This document shows, piece after piece, positions 44,755 through 54,703 of a DNA stretch of 64,000 nt (its first letter is position 1; the number at the start of each line of letters is the position of its first letter). The notes under the pieces were generated by a model. The model searched no databases, was not told where the DNA came from, and saw only the letters and a program-made list of their open reading frames with translations. The position numbers and the translations under genes were made by a program. The stretch is from positions 30,833 to 94,832 of the forward strand of contig JAHJTV010000080.1 in assembly GCA_018829445.1 (NCBI GenBank), in the 5' to 3' direction. This DNA comes from a bacterium (GTDB lineage Bacteria; SAR324; XYD2-FULL-50-16).

Positions 44755-45234
44755 ATGAATCCAAAGATAGAAATCGTTTCAATAGTGACAAAAGAGTTTG
44801 ATAGAATAAAGCCTTTATGGGAGGAACAGAAGCAATATCATGTCAGTATCTCACATAACTTTGCTGATGATCGATCAAGAACTCTGTTTGAAGATAGGAA
44901 AAAGGAGATTATTGAAGGTTCCGAAAAGCTCAGAATCGATATCGCGTTTGATGACCAGCAGTTGACGGATATCGGTTATTGCCTGAGTACAATTGATTCA
45001 AAAAACAAAGGTGAGATCGATTCACTCTATTTAAAAGAGGAATATCGCAGGCAGGGCCTTGGAAAAAAACTTGTACAACTGGCATTGGATTGGATGAGTT
45101 CAAACAAGGTAAACAAAAAATCGATTTACATAATCCCGGAGAATAGTGAAGCATTGTGCTTTTACCGGAATTTTGGATTCAGTCCACGCAGTATTCATCT
45201 GCAGCAAGAAAGTATCAATTTGCAGAAAGCATGA
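44755..45234 (+). CDS. GNAT-family N-acetyltransferase
   Basis: 159 residues. The acetyl-CoA site motif is clear: IDSLYLKEEYRRQGLGKKLV (Q/RxxGxG/A with RRQGLG), followed by the C-terminal strand IYIIPENSEALCFYRNFGFS, where N, A and Y are typical GNAT residues. The acceptor substrate cannot be named. Neighbours are a SEC-C protein and an amidase, with no apparent operon logic beyond shared direction. Confidence 0.85.
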   Translation: MNPKIEIVSIVTKEFDRIKPLWEEQKQYHVSISHNFADDRSRTLFEDRKKEIIEGSEKLRIDIAFDDQQLTDIGYCLSTIDSKNKGEIDSLYLKEEYRRQGLGKKLVQLALDWMSSNKVNKKSIYIIPENSEALCFYRNFGFSPRSIHLQQESINLQKA

Positions 45235-45274
45235 TAATACGGGATAACAGCACCCGAACTGAAAGAAAAGAATT

Positions 45275-46648
45275 ATGAACCGATTACTTTATCTATCAGC
45301 AACAGCACTCACCAGAATGATTCAAGACAAGGAAGTCTCTTCGCAAGAATTGCTGGATTGCTACTTAAAGAGAATTGAAGAGGTTAATCCCAAACTCAAC
45401 GCTGTTGTACAGCTTTCTGCTGAAACAGCACGTTCGCAGGCACAAAAAGCAGATGAACAACTGGCAGGTGGCACTATTTTGGGGCCTCTTCATGGTCTGC
45501 CCATGACGATCAAAGATTCATTTGACACTATGGGAGTTATCTCAACAGGAGGTACAAAAGGAAGAGAAAACTTTGTTCCATCGCAAGATGCAACGGTTGT
45601 GACTCGTTTACGCAATGCCGGTGCCATTCTTCTCGGAAAGACAAATACTTCTGAGCTTACTCTGACATATGAGACAGACAATTTAATATATGGGCAGACA
45701 AACAATCCCCATAACCTATCGCGCACATCCGGGGGTAGCAGTGGTGGCGCTGCGGCTATTGTTGCTGCCGGTGGATCACCTTTTGATATCGGTAGTGATT
45801 ATGGAGGAAGCCTCCGGTTTCCGGCACATTGTTGCGGAGTTACGACAATTAAACCCACTTCGGGACGAGTCCCACGGACAGGACATATACTCCCCTTTGG
45901 AGGCGTTTTGGATTTTTTTCAACAAGTCGGTCCCATAACACGATATGTTGAAGACCTGAATCTTTTACTTCCACTCATATCTGGTCCGGACTGGATTGAT
46001 CCCAGCATAATTCCAATGCCTTTGGGTCAGCCTAATGATGTAGATATCAAAAAGCTCAAAATAGCATTTCATACTGATAACAAAATCATTTCTCCATCCG
46101 TCGAAACCATCGAAATTATTCGGAAAGCAGCGAATTTACTTGATAATGAAGGATTATTGGTAGATGAAACTGTTCCCACCGGTATTGAACAATCATATGA
46201 GTTAATGATTGAGCTGCTATCAGCTGACGGCGGTGCATCGATGCAAAGATTGCTGCAGGAAGCCGGTACTGAAGAGCATACACTTCCATGGTTGGGCCTT
46301 GTTCCACCTATTGAGTCTACTAAATTTGATGCGCTAATCATTAAATGGTACAAATTTCGTAGTACCTTACTGTCTTTTTTTAAAGACTATGACGTGATTC
46401 TATGTCCGGTAAATGCTTTTCCTGCCAAAGCACATGGAAAAACGAATGAAGAATTGGAAGCGTTCAGTTATTCCATGACTTACAATATGACAGGTTGGCC
46501 ATCCGCTGTTGTTCGAGGAGGCACATCTCCAGATGGACTTCCAATCGGTCTGCAAATTATTGCTCAACCATGGCGAGAAGATATTGTGTTGGCAGTGGCG
46601 GGATATTTTGAAAAGGCTTTCGGGGGCTATAAATCTCCAAATGTTTAA
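45275..46648 (+). CDS. Amidase-signature family hydrolase
   Basis: 457 residues with the Ser-cisSer-Lys triad: Lys in GLPMTIKDSFDTM, cis-Ser in RTSGGSSGGAAAIV and the nucleophile Ser in GSDYGGSLRFPAHCCG. Length and motif spacing fit stand-alone amidases rather than GatA, and no gatB or gatC is nearby. It would cleave a C-N amide bond in the cytoplasm (no signal peptide). Convergent with the CRISPR array, whose far end lies 94 bases past its stop. Confidence 0.88.
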   Translation: MNRLLYLSATALTRMIQDKEVSSQELLDCYLKRIEEVNPKLNAVVQLSAETARSQAQKADEQLAGGTILGPLHGLPMTIKDSFDTMGVISTGGTKGRENFVPSQDATVVTRLRNAGAILLGKTNTSELTLTYETDNLIYGQTNNPHNLSRTSGGSSGGAAAIVAAGGSPFDIGSDYGGSLRFPAHCCGVTTIKPTSGRVPRTGHILPFGGVLDFFQQVGPITRYVEDLNLLLPLISGPDWIDPSIIPMPLGQPNDVDIKKLKIAFHTDNKIISPSVETIEIIRKAANLLDNEGLLVDETVPTGIEQSYELMIELLSADGGASMQRLLQEAGTEEHTLPWLGLVPPIESTKFDALIIKWYKFRSTLLSFFKDYDVILCPVNAFPAKAHGKTNEELEAFSYSMTYNMTGWPSAVVRGGTSPDGLPIGLQIIAQPWREDIVLAVAGYFEKAFGGYKSPNV

Positions 46649-46742
46649 GATTTAATCTAATATGAGAATAGAAGAAGGATGAAAATTAAAATAGTGAAAG
46701 ATATAATGGACTAACATCATTCTTTTCTGAGTCACTCCACCT
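46649..46742. other. Trailer end of the CRISPR array
   Basis: 94 bases between the amidase stop and the distal repeat. There is no degenerate repeat or extra spacer here and no strong hairpin to stop array transcription. Confidence 0.5.
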
Positions 46743-49700
46743 GTTTCAATCCACGCTCCCGCGGGGGGAGCGACACCAGTGCCAAGCTCATATGCAAGTT
46801 GTTGGAGTGTTTCAATCCACGCTCCCGCGGGGGGAGCGACCTCCTGTTAATGATGTTATCTCAATGGCAGTCAGGGTTTCAATCCACGCTCCCGCGGGGG
46901 GAGCGACAGCCGTTTTTAATTTCCTGGGCATCGGCGATGAAACGTTTCAATCCACGCTCCCGCGGGGGGAGCGACGCACCGTTTCAGGTATACGAGGGTT
47001 GGAGAAGTTGGTTTCAATCCACGCTCCCGCGGGGGGAGCGACTTCTTGTTCCATTGTTCTCTCCTATTTTTGATAATGTTTCAATCCACGCTCCCGCGGG
47101 GGGAGCGACGGCAATGTTTGATTGTATCGGCTCCACCATAAGATGTTTCAATCCACGCTCCCGCGGGGGGAGCGACCGTCTAAATCCCAATCTTTCATTT
47201 CATTTTGCCATGTTTCAATCCACGCTCCCGCGGGGGGAGCGACCCGTTTTCGTTTTCTCTGCTTTTTCCCATAGATCAGTTTCAATCCACGCTCCCGCGG
47301 GGGGAGCGACTACTATCAAGCCTTTTGAGATAACATGAGCATCAGGTTTCAATCCACGCTCCCGCGGGGGGAGCGACTTTAATTACCTGTTTGTGGGTAT
47401 CCTGCGTGTCTTGTTTCAATCCACGCTCCCGCGGGGGGAGCGACACCTTGAGTGCCAGCCTTGTGTAGATCTGATCTGAGTTTCAATCCACGCTCCCGCG
47501 GGGGGAGCGACTTCAATCTTACCGATCTGGACACAGTTAATATTTGCGTTTCAATCCACGCTCCCGCGGGGGGAGCGACATTGTTGCTAGTGTAGTCACA
47601 ACGGCAGCTGATATGGTTTCAATCCACGCTCCCGCGGGGGGAGCGACAAGCCAACAGGGACGTCAAGCATATCCTGATCAGAGTTTCAATCCACGCTCCC
47701 GCGGGGGGAGCGACTATCCATTTATTTCTTGCATCATTTAAAATCTCTGTTTCAATCCACGCTCCCGCGGGGGGAGCGACTTTTAACTATAGCAGCACAA
47801 TTAAGTCAGTATTGAGTTTCAATCCACGCTCCCGCGGGGGGAGCGACTTCCACCGGCACCTGCTGCAAGTGCTGCAACGGATGTTTCAATCCACGCTCCC
47901 GCGGGGGGAGCGACATGTCTTTGTCCATTGTAACTGCTCGACCAGGTTGTTTCAATCCACGCTCCCGCGGGGGGAGCGACTGCTACCAGTTTTTCCAGCC
48001 TTGCATTTTCTTTTGTTTCAATCCACGCTCCCGCGGGGGGAGCGACAAGGTTTTCAGTTGTTAAGGATTACTTAACAACTGTTTCAATCCACGCTCCCGC
48101 GGGGGGAGCGACGCAATCAAAGCATTCAACTGAGTCTCAGTCATTGCCGTTTCAATCCACGCTCCCGCGGGGGGAGCGACTCAGGCTTTTGAAACGATGA
48201 TGAAAAAGCACAAGGCGTTTCAATCCACGCTCCCGCGGGGGGAGCGACTTCAGCCGCCCATTGCCCAGGGGTTCCGTGTAGTGTTTCAATCCACGCTCCC
48301 GCGGGGGGAGCGACGCTTGATGATTATTCCCTCCACGGCACACCAGGAGTTTCAATCCACGCTCCCGCGGGGGGAGCGACCGATATAAGGCAATCAGGAT
48401 GCGAGCGGTAAAGGAGTTTCAATCCACGCTCCCGCGGGGGGAGCGACGTTAGCTCTCCGATAGATGCGCCGTTTTTCCTCAAGTTTCAATCCACGCTCCC
48501 GCGGGGGGAGCGACAAAGTTTGCAAAAGTCCGGCTCCAACCCCCATCTGCGTTTCAATCCACGCTCCCGCGGGGGGAGCGACATGATCATCAAACAATCA
48601 CCAGAGGGCCTTGGAGGTTTCAATCCACGCTCCCGCGGGGGGAGCGACGGCAAAATATAAAGCAAAATACGGTCGTGAGTATGTTTCAATCCACGCTCCC
48701 GCGGGGGGAGCGACTCAAGCATTGTTTGAAGTTATCAAAGCGGGTTTGTGTTTCAATCCACGCTCCCGCGGGGGGAGCGACAAAGATGGCCGGATACACG
48801 TTTGACGCGATATTGGTTTCAATCCACGCTCCCGCGGGGGGAGCGACAAAGTTGATGGTTTTGCATGGTTTGATGATTATGGTTTCAATCCACGCTCCCG
48901 CGGGGGGAGCGACCTTTCTAAAAACACTAACGCAAAAAGAGGCAGGTGTTTCAATCCACGCTCCCGCGGGGGGAGCGACTCACAGATTTGGATTTTATTG
49001 AAGACAAAAACGATGTTTCAATCCACGCTCCCGCGGGGGGAGCGACTATGGGTAAAACAACATTAGCTCTTAATATCGCTGTTTCAATCCACGCTCCCGC
49101 GGGGGGAGCGACATAATAAGCTATGCATAGCCAGGAAGACAAGTTTGTTTCAATCCACGCTCCCGCGGGGGGAGCGACAGTTAATTGATAATTACTACAT
49201 AATTAATTTAATTGTTTCAATCCACGCTCCCGCGGGGGGAGCGACCACTCAAGAGCTTCTATTGCCTCACTCCATCATAAGTTTCAATCCACGCTCCCGC
49301 GGGGGGAGCGACTCGCTGTATGTAATAGCATCGATACAGCGTTAGAATTGTTTCAATCCACGCTCCCGCGGGGGGAGCGACACGTGAATTAACAATAATA
49401 AATGCACAATCAGACGTTTCAATCCACGCTCCCGCGGGGGGAGCGACTAGCGATTGGGATGGTGCAAGTGATTTAACTGTAGTTTCAATCCACGCTCCCG
49501 CGGGGGGAGCGACGTACCAAATTTGGTGCGACATAGGGTTGTCTAAAGTTTCAATCCACGCTCCCGCGGGGGGAGCGACTACTATTGCGAGCGTAGACAG
49601 ACAGAGAGACAAGGTTTCAATCCACGCTCCCGCGGGGGGAGCGACTTCTTCTGAAAGTCATCCTTGTATTCATTACGGTGTTTCAATCCACGCTCCCGCG

Positions 49701-50314
49701 GGGGGAGCGACCGCAGCGCATGAACCGCAACCTTCAACGCGGCTTCAGTTTCAATCCACGCTCCCGCGGGGGGAGCGACATGGCGGCTTGCTGAGTACCA
49801 AAAATCCATCTGTGTTTCAATCCACGCTCCCGCGGGGGGAGCGACAAAAAGGGATTGTAAAATCTGGCAAGAATTCTGTGTTTCAATCCACGCTCCCGCG
49901 GGGGGAGCGACTTGCGTCATTGTCGTCGTTAACTTTCCCGTCAATGTGTTTCAATCCACGCTCCCGCGGGGGGAGCGACCAACGATGGATGGGGCTTTAA
50001 CGCTTTCCTTCCAGTTTCAATCCACGCTCCCGCGGGGGGAGCGACATCTTATGGGGAACGCTGTTTGTCCTCCTCAGATGTTTCAATCCACGCTCCCGCG
50101 GGGGGAGCGACGATGCTAACAATATCAAAGAATACACATCAATATATGTTTCAATCCACGCTCCCGCGGGGGGAGCGACAGATTTATGAAGGTGATATCC
50201 TCGACAGTATAACTGGTTTCAATCCACGCTCCCGCGGGGGGAGCGACGATCACGGCTATGAGGGGGCAAGAATGGATGTTGAGTTTCAATCCACGCTCCC
50301 GCGGGGGGAGCGAC
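46743..50314 (-). CRISPR. Type I-C CRISPR array, 54 repeats and 53 spacers
   Basis: I count 54 copies of a 32-base repeat that reads GTTTCAATCCACGCTCCC at its plus-strand start and GGGGGGAGCGAC at its end; all copies look identical, including the last one at 46743. Unit steps are 66-69 bases, so spacers are 34-37 bases. On the minus strand the repeat contains a 7-bp stem (CGCTCCC / GGGAGCG, 5-base loop) and ends GTGGATTGAAAC, the I-C 5' handle type, so the array is transcribed leftwards with its leader at 50315-50505 and newest spacers at the right. No two spacers look alike by eye. Apparent long frames through the array are artefacts of the repeat. Confidence 0.98.
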
Positions 50315-50505
50315 TGTTCCAGAAGAAAAGCAAATCATTTCAATTGAATAGCCCGCTTCTTCCGCTAACCTCCAAATTTTTTATATATGAAGGTCTTTCT
50401 GGTCTTTATAAGAATTAGTAATAATGAATTTTTATTCTATAATAACATTACATTAGTCTTCAATCGCTATGCTTGCGGGAAATTACTGATTGCTATGGGT
50501 CAGCG
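50315..50505 (-). promoter_or_regulatory. CRISPR leader
   Basis: About 190 A/T-rich bases between the leader-proximal repeat and the cas2 stop, at the place where the I-C leader is expected. It must hold the array promoter and the integration signals; I cannot single out the exact boxes. Confidence 0.7.
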
Positions 50506-50796
50506 CTATATAAATATGGGATCATCGGGAGATTTCACCGCTTTTGCTCCAAAGTGTTCTACCCTGCGTTTCCAGTTTGAACCAAGATAATAAAAACGTA
50601 AAGAATCCTCTGCAGGGAAATAAGTTTTCAAAAGCCTATTTTTTAATTTCTCCCATTGTCCGGGATCTACATTGCATTCAAAAACTGAATACTGAACCCG
50701 TTGCCCAAAATCAAGGCAATGTTTAGCTATTCTTCTTAACCGACGTTCTCCCTCTCTGTCTAATGTAGAGACATCGTATGATACAAGTACCATCAT
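50506..50796 (-). CDS. cas2: Cas2 (type I-C)
   Basis: 96 residues. MMVLVSYDVSTLDREGERRL is the Cas2 ferredoxin-fold start with the metal Asp, followed by YSVFECNVDPGQWEKLKNRL and the I-C-type ending RFYYLGSNWKRRVEHFGAKA. The ATG at 50796 is set by GGAGGT eight bases upstream; a longer frame from a TTG at 50811 overlaps cas1. Forms the Cas1-Cas2 integrase that adds spacers at the leader, which follows directly. Confidence 0.95.
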   Translation of the reverse strand: MMVLVSYDVSTLDREGERRLRRIAKHCLDFGQRVQYSVFECNVDPGQWEKLKNRLLKTYFPAEDSLRFYYLGSNWKRRVEHFGAKAVKSPDDPIFI

Positions 50797-50801
50797 TCTG
50801 A

Positions 50802-51833
50802 TTACCTCCAAACAAAGGCGGGATAGTAATCCAGATCACCTCTGATATGTCTGGAAAGAAGCAATGCCTGCACATGAAAGAGTAACCCAATCTTTATATT
50901 TTCTTTTAGTATAGGATGCTTAAGCATTTCCTGTTTCCGTTTTTGGTAAGCAGTGAGCAGAGCTTTTCTGGCATTATCAGACATTAAGACAGCTCCGTTT
51001 TCAGAATATTGAAAATCATCTTTCTTAATCTGCTGCAGATTGATAAGACTTAATGCCAGTCGATCCCCTAGAAAAGCGCGAAACTCTTCAAGTAAGTCCA
51101 GTGCGAGACTTTGCCTGCCGGGTCTATCCCTGTGAAGGTAACCAACATAGGGATCTAATCCAACACCTTCAAGAGCTGAGACACAATCCTGGAGCATTAT
51201 TGCATAGATAAAAGAAAGGAGGGCATTTATTGGATCTCTGGGTGGTCTTCTATTCCTCCCGGAAAAGATAAAACTTTCTTTCTGTTGAATGATAAGATAC
51301 TGGAACACCTTGAAATAGGAATTTGCAGCTTCTCCTTCTTTACCACGTAAAACATCTAACTCGGAGATACTTTGAGTCTTTTGTAGTATTCTTTTCAACT
51401 CAGCAACCGCAATTTTGAGTTCAGTCACGCCCTGACAATTCGGGTTATTCCGCAACATACGCTGTATTACAGTCCGACTATTGGCTATCTTTGATGCAAT
51501 AATATACCTGGAAATTTCAGTAGTCTTTTTCGAATCATCAGCCCATCGATACTGCTGCCTTCTCAAAAGCACATTTCCGGTTTGGGGTCCATGTACTCTT
51601 GCCTGAAACCGACCATACTCGCTGAAGAAAGCAATCCCAATACCATTTTCACTGCATGCCAACATAAATTGCGGAGTGAGAACTGTCCTGCCGAAGCAAA
51701 AAATATTGGAGAGTGTTAAGAGTGGAAGCTGGAGAACCTTTTTTCGATCTATTTCTACTACAACTGTTTCGCGGTCTTTGTGCAGATATGCTCCATCAGT
51801 AGTAACAAACAAGGTATTAAGCAGTTTTTTCAT
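50802..51833 (-). CDS. cas1: Cas1 (type I-C)
   Basis: 343 residues. Beta-rich N-terminus (LLNTLFVTTDGAYLHKDRET), helical C-terminus with the catalytic Glu in LRGKEGEAANSYFKVFQYLI, His in VGYLHRDRPGRQSLALDLLE and Asp in QIKKDDFQYSENG. The integrase of the adaptation module. Its ATG overlaps the cas4 stop by four bases, with GGAGGA upstream. Complete and apparently intact. Confidence 0.96.
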   Translation of the reverse strand: MKKLLNTLFVTTDGAYLHKDRETVVVEIDRKKVLQLPLLTLSNIFCFGRTVLTPQFMLACSENGIGIAFFSEYGRFQARVHGPQTGNVLLRRQQYRWADDSKKTTEISRYIIASKIANSRTVIQRMLRNNPNCQGVTELKIAVAELKRILQKTQSISELDVLRGKEGEAANSYFKVFQYLIIQQKESFIFSGRNRRPPRDPINALLSFIYAIMLQDCVSALEGVGLDPYVGYLHRDRPGRQSLALDLLEEFRAFLGDRLALSLINLQQIKKDDFQYSENGAVLMSDNARKALLTAYQKRKQEMLKHPILKENIKIGLLFHVQALLLSRHIRGDLDYYPAFVWR

Positions 51834-52495
51834 TCGTCCTCCGCAAACAGGATCTCTTCATATTTTTTTTGTTTTATTAAACTGCTCAATTTTGGATTGC
51901 AGATATTATAAAGAGAACAGCTTTTACATTTATTGGAATAGTTTGGAGCAGGAGTTTTCCCTGAAGATATCAAATCATGTAATTTTTTTGCCAATTGAAT
52001 GGTTTCTAGTCTCAGAACTCCGTCAAAATTGACTTGTTGTCGACGACGTTTATCTCCATAAAACAATGCTCCGCTTTGAATCGGCCATACTAGCTGCTCT
52101 TCCAGACAGATTGCTTGTGCACATAGCTGTACTCTGTCGATATTGTCTGTCTTCGGTTTTCCCTTTTTATATTCAACTGGAAAAGGAAGCCATTTTCCTT
52201 TCTTTCCCGGGATTTTAATTCCTGACTTTTCTGGCTTGCATCTATAAAACTCAACTACATCTGCTTGTCCTGTAAGACCCAACTCATATGAAACCAGTCT
52301 TAAAGAGCGTGCAGTAATACAATCTGCCCGCGTATCACTTTCAAACTTATGAACTTTTTCGTGCAGTATTTCACCCAGTACTGTGAATCTGTTTTCCGCC
52401 CACTGCTGCTCTAGATGGATCAAGGCACATTGCCGCTTACAAAAAGCCAAATGTTGCAGTGCTGAAATCATTACCAGATCATCTTCATTGTACAT
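51830..52495 (-). CDS. cas4: Cas4 (type I-C)
   Basis: 221 residues. RecB-like nuclease: an N-terminal Cys in LAFCKRQCALIHLEQQWAEN, PD-(D/E)xK residues in FPVEYKKGKPKTDNIDRVQL, and a C-terminal three-Cys cluster CKSCSLYNIC for the [4Fe-4S] group. Processes prespacers with PAM selection together with Cas1-Cas2. It is separated from cas7 by about 870 bases holding a broken Bro-N gene, so it may need its own promoter; cas4-cas1-cas2 are overlapped. Confidence 0.94.
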   Translation of the reverse strand: MYNEDDLVMISALQHLAFCKRQCALIHLEQQWAENRFTVLGEILHEKVHKFESDTRADCITARSLRLVSYELGLTGQADVVEFYRCKPEKSGIKIPGKKGKWLPFPVEYKKGKPKTDNIDRVQLCAQAICLEEQLVWPIQSGALFYGDKRRRQQVNFDGVLRLETIQLAKKLHDLISSGKTPAPNYSNKCKSCSLYNICNPKLSSLIKQKKYEEILFAEDE

Positions 52496-52566
52496 ATCAC
52501 TTTCTTAATTGTTTTCATTTCCTTAGTGTATAAACTTTATATTCGTAGAAACCGATGATATTTTTT

Positions 52567-53225
52567 TCACCTGAGCGCAGCTTTTGAAATTTCAGAAGTA
52601 AAAATGACATATTCAGGCTCTCCCTTAACACCCCGATTTTTCCACTCATCCGTTAATTCTTGACGAACAGCAATACCGCGCATCCGTTTTTCGATCCAAG
52701 CTTCCGAATATCCTTTCGCCCTGTATAAAGTTTTGGTCCTTTTGGTTGCCAACTCCGGATCTTCTATCTCTTGCACCCGCTCATAACCGACTTTTGCCAA
52801 CCAGCGCTTAAATGGTACTGCTTTGGGTAACGGAATGAATTGGATGATACGAAAAACACCTTCAGTATTTGCGCAATTTGTTTTTCGCATATTACCATCC
52901 GGGGCTTTCAAGGCAAGGGGGGGGGGCAAATTGTCCCCCAGAAGGAATTCAATTTAGGATCCCGTTACCTCATTCTTTTTAAATACTGACGAGGGTATGC
53001 GCTCTCAGCTAAAGCTTGCACATTATCAACAATAGTAAACCACCATTCTCCATCATGTATAATCCTCCTGATTCCCTTATTCTTGAAACAACCAGTTTTG
53101 TTTCCGTGTGATTCCTTCTCTAGCTGTATAGACACTTTTTGGAGTTTTTTCACGAGTCGAATGCATTTACAATGTCTTTTGTGATATATTCTGCGATCTC
53201 CTAAATCCCAGTACCCCAAGTGCAC
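52567..53225 (-). pseudogene. Broken Bro-N/DinD-type (phage antirepressor-like) gene inside the cas operon
   Basis: Two fragments of one gene. The first (53225-52965) contains GIRRIIHDGEWWFTIVDNVQ and AESAYPRQYLKRMR, then TAA; the frame then continues RDPKLNSFWGTIC, so a Gln codon (CAA) has probably become an ochre stop. The second (from a tract of ten C on the coding strand, 52917-52926) reads LALKAPDGNMRKTNCANTEG, then PFKRWLAKVGYERVQEIEDP and AWIEKRMRGIAVRQELTDEW. The join needs one added C or two removed. The typical C-terminal half (about 130 residues) is missing: the frame ends EISKAALR. By family these proteins bind DNA and occur in phages and near SOS genes. Confidence 0.86.
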
Positions 53226-53366
53226 ACTTCAGATTTTGAATTGAAAGCCCCTTCCTGAATTATCTTAAAAAGAGGCCATCAAATCTCTCGAAAGTTTTGA
53301 TTCAGATAAAAACACTCGGTAAATATCAAATACGATATACGGCAGAATAGTCTTTCCAATAATACA

Positions 53367-54227
53367 TTAGAGTTTTTCAACTAACTGGATTCCTGATGGA
53401 ATCTCTTTATTAATTACAATCTCATATGCCTCAAATGAACGGGGAAGATCAGATTTGTTTTTGATTTTCACTTTGTCAAATAGTTCACCTGATCGCGCAT
53501 TGCCAAGATGACTTTCGTGTTTAAAAACAATTAGTTTCCTGGGGTTCATCTCTCCCCTTGCAGCCGAACGATCGTGCTCAAAAGCATTGAGTAAGGATTC
53601 CCAAAGCAATTCTAAATCGTTATCCGAAAAGCCGCTTTTCACCGCATCAACAGCAGAAATAAAACCATGCATCCGATAAAGAGCATAAGGAACAGTAGAT
53701 TTTCGTCCAAACGTTGATGCATGTTCGCGATTCTCCTGTGCTTTTGCTTCTTTTTCGGTTGTGACCGCACACCTTGTGATTGAGTGCTCCGCTTGATAAA
53801 TGCGGTCTTCCGAGCGGGCAAACGTTAATTGAACCGGACCACGAATAGTGCCTGACGGTTTGTCGCCAACCGCCAGAACTGCACCAAACGTTCTAATATC
53901 ATAGAATTTTTCACATAATCCTGTTTGGCGTTCTTTGATCACGTCTTGTTTCTTCTTGTTCTTTTCATCTTCGACGTCAACATTGGCAATCTCATTTGCT
54001 AGGATTGCATCCTGTCTGATAAAAATATCATAAGGGGATTGTAGCTCATATTTTAAAGCGACATAATTACGAACCTTCCTTTTTATGCAAACATCTGTCA
54101 CCAATCCCTGTTGATTCTCAGCATCCGCCCTGGGAAGATTGGCCTGATCAGGGTCTCCGTTTGGATTGCCATCTTTGACATCAAAGAGATAAACGAAATC
54201 ATATCGGTTTTTTATAACATTGTTCAT
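53367..54227 (-). CDS. cas7: Cas7 (Csd2, type I-C Cascade backbone)
   Basis: 286 residues. The start KNRYDFVYLFDVKDGNPNGD, then NQQGLVTDVCIKRKVRNYVA, is the I-C Csd2 signature (RRM fold). Later IRTFGAVLAVGDKPSGTIRG and HASTFGRKSTVPYALYRMHG are also characteristic. Several copies bind along the crRNA. Ribosome-binding site AAGGAGAAAT sets the ATG at 54227. After its stop comes the broken Bro-N gene rather than cas4, which is unusual. Confidence 0.95.
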   Translation of the reverse strand: MNNVIKNRYDFVYLFDVKDGNPNGDPDQANLPRADAENQQGLVTDVCIKRKVRNYVALKYELQSPYDIFIRQDAILANEIANVDVEDEKNKKKQDVIKERQTGLCEKFYDIRTFGAVLAVGDKPSGTIRGPVQLTFARSEDRIYQAEHSITRCAVTTEKEAKAQENREHASTFGRKSTVPYALYRMHGFISAVDAVKSGFSDNDLELLWESLLNAFEHDRSAARGEMNPRKLIVFKHESHLGNARSGELFDKVKIKNKSDLPRSFEAYEIVINKEIPSGIQLVEKL

Positions 54228-54283
54228 TATATTTCTCCTTATCGGGTTTAATTCGGATAATCAGTTTTTTTTTAAAAATAAAC

Positions 54284-54703
54284 CTATGCCATTTCGGAGT
54301 CATCTTCCAAAACCTCTTTTAATTCAGGCTTTTCCTTCACTCTGCTGAATATAGATTGTTTCTGATGATAATAGCCGATAGCAAACTGACCTTGCTGTTC
54401 CAGGCTGAAAACGGCAGGGAACTCCTGGATTAAACAAAAAAGCTCCTGGAGTTCTTTATCCAAAACCACTGCAAGCCCATATTTTTCAGTTTTAAGCTTG
54501 GTAAGATGGTTTTGAGACATTTTCATCAACCTTCCAAATGCTGGCGAAGGATTAGTGGATGCAAAAGAGAAAAATCGTTCACGAATCCCTGCATTCACAT
54601 TTTTTCCCAACGCAGCCCTTTGAATACTCTCCAACATTGCGAATATTCTTCCGCATACGTAGGCCGGACTTGAGTTTGTTTCATCAAGTTTTTCTTGAAT
54701 CAT
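54284..54703 (-). CDS. Cas11c, small subunit from an internal start in cas8c
   Basis: Within cas8c the codons for KGGKM read AAAGGAGGTAAAATG: a perfect AGGAGGT (54713-54707) four bases before an in-frame ATG at 54703. Translation there gives 139 residues (MIQEKLDETNSSPAYVCGRI...), mostly helical, with the NSSPAYVCGRIFAMLESIQR start typical of the Cas11c region. Internal initiation giving a Cas11 protein is known for type I-C cas8; the site is directly visible here. Confidence 0.82.
   Translation of the reverse strand: MIQEKLDETNSSPAYVCGRIFAMLESIQRAALGKNVNAGIRERFFSFASTNPSPAFGRLMKMSQNHLTKLKTEKYGLAVVLDKELQELFCLIQEFPAVFSLEQQGQFAIGYYHQKQSIFSRVKEKPELKEVLEDDSEMA

Noticed and set aside
46792..50418. 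Many open frames of 60-150 codons on both strands through the repeat array
   Set aside because: They are translations of the CRISPR repeat (recurrent FNPRSRGGSD, FQSTLPRGER, SIHAPAGGAT and their minus-strand equivalents), not genes.
46649..50505. Self-targeting spacers against genes in this window
   Set aside because: I compared several by eye with nearby genes and saw no match; a full search is needed before any claim.
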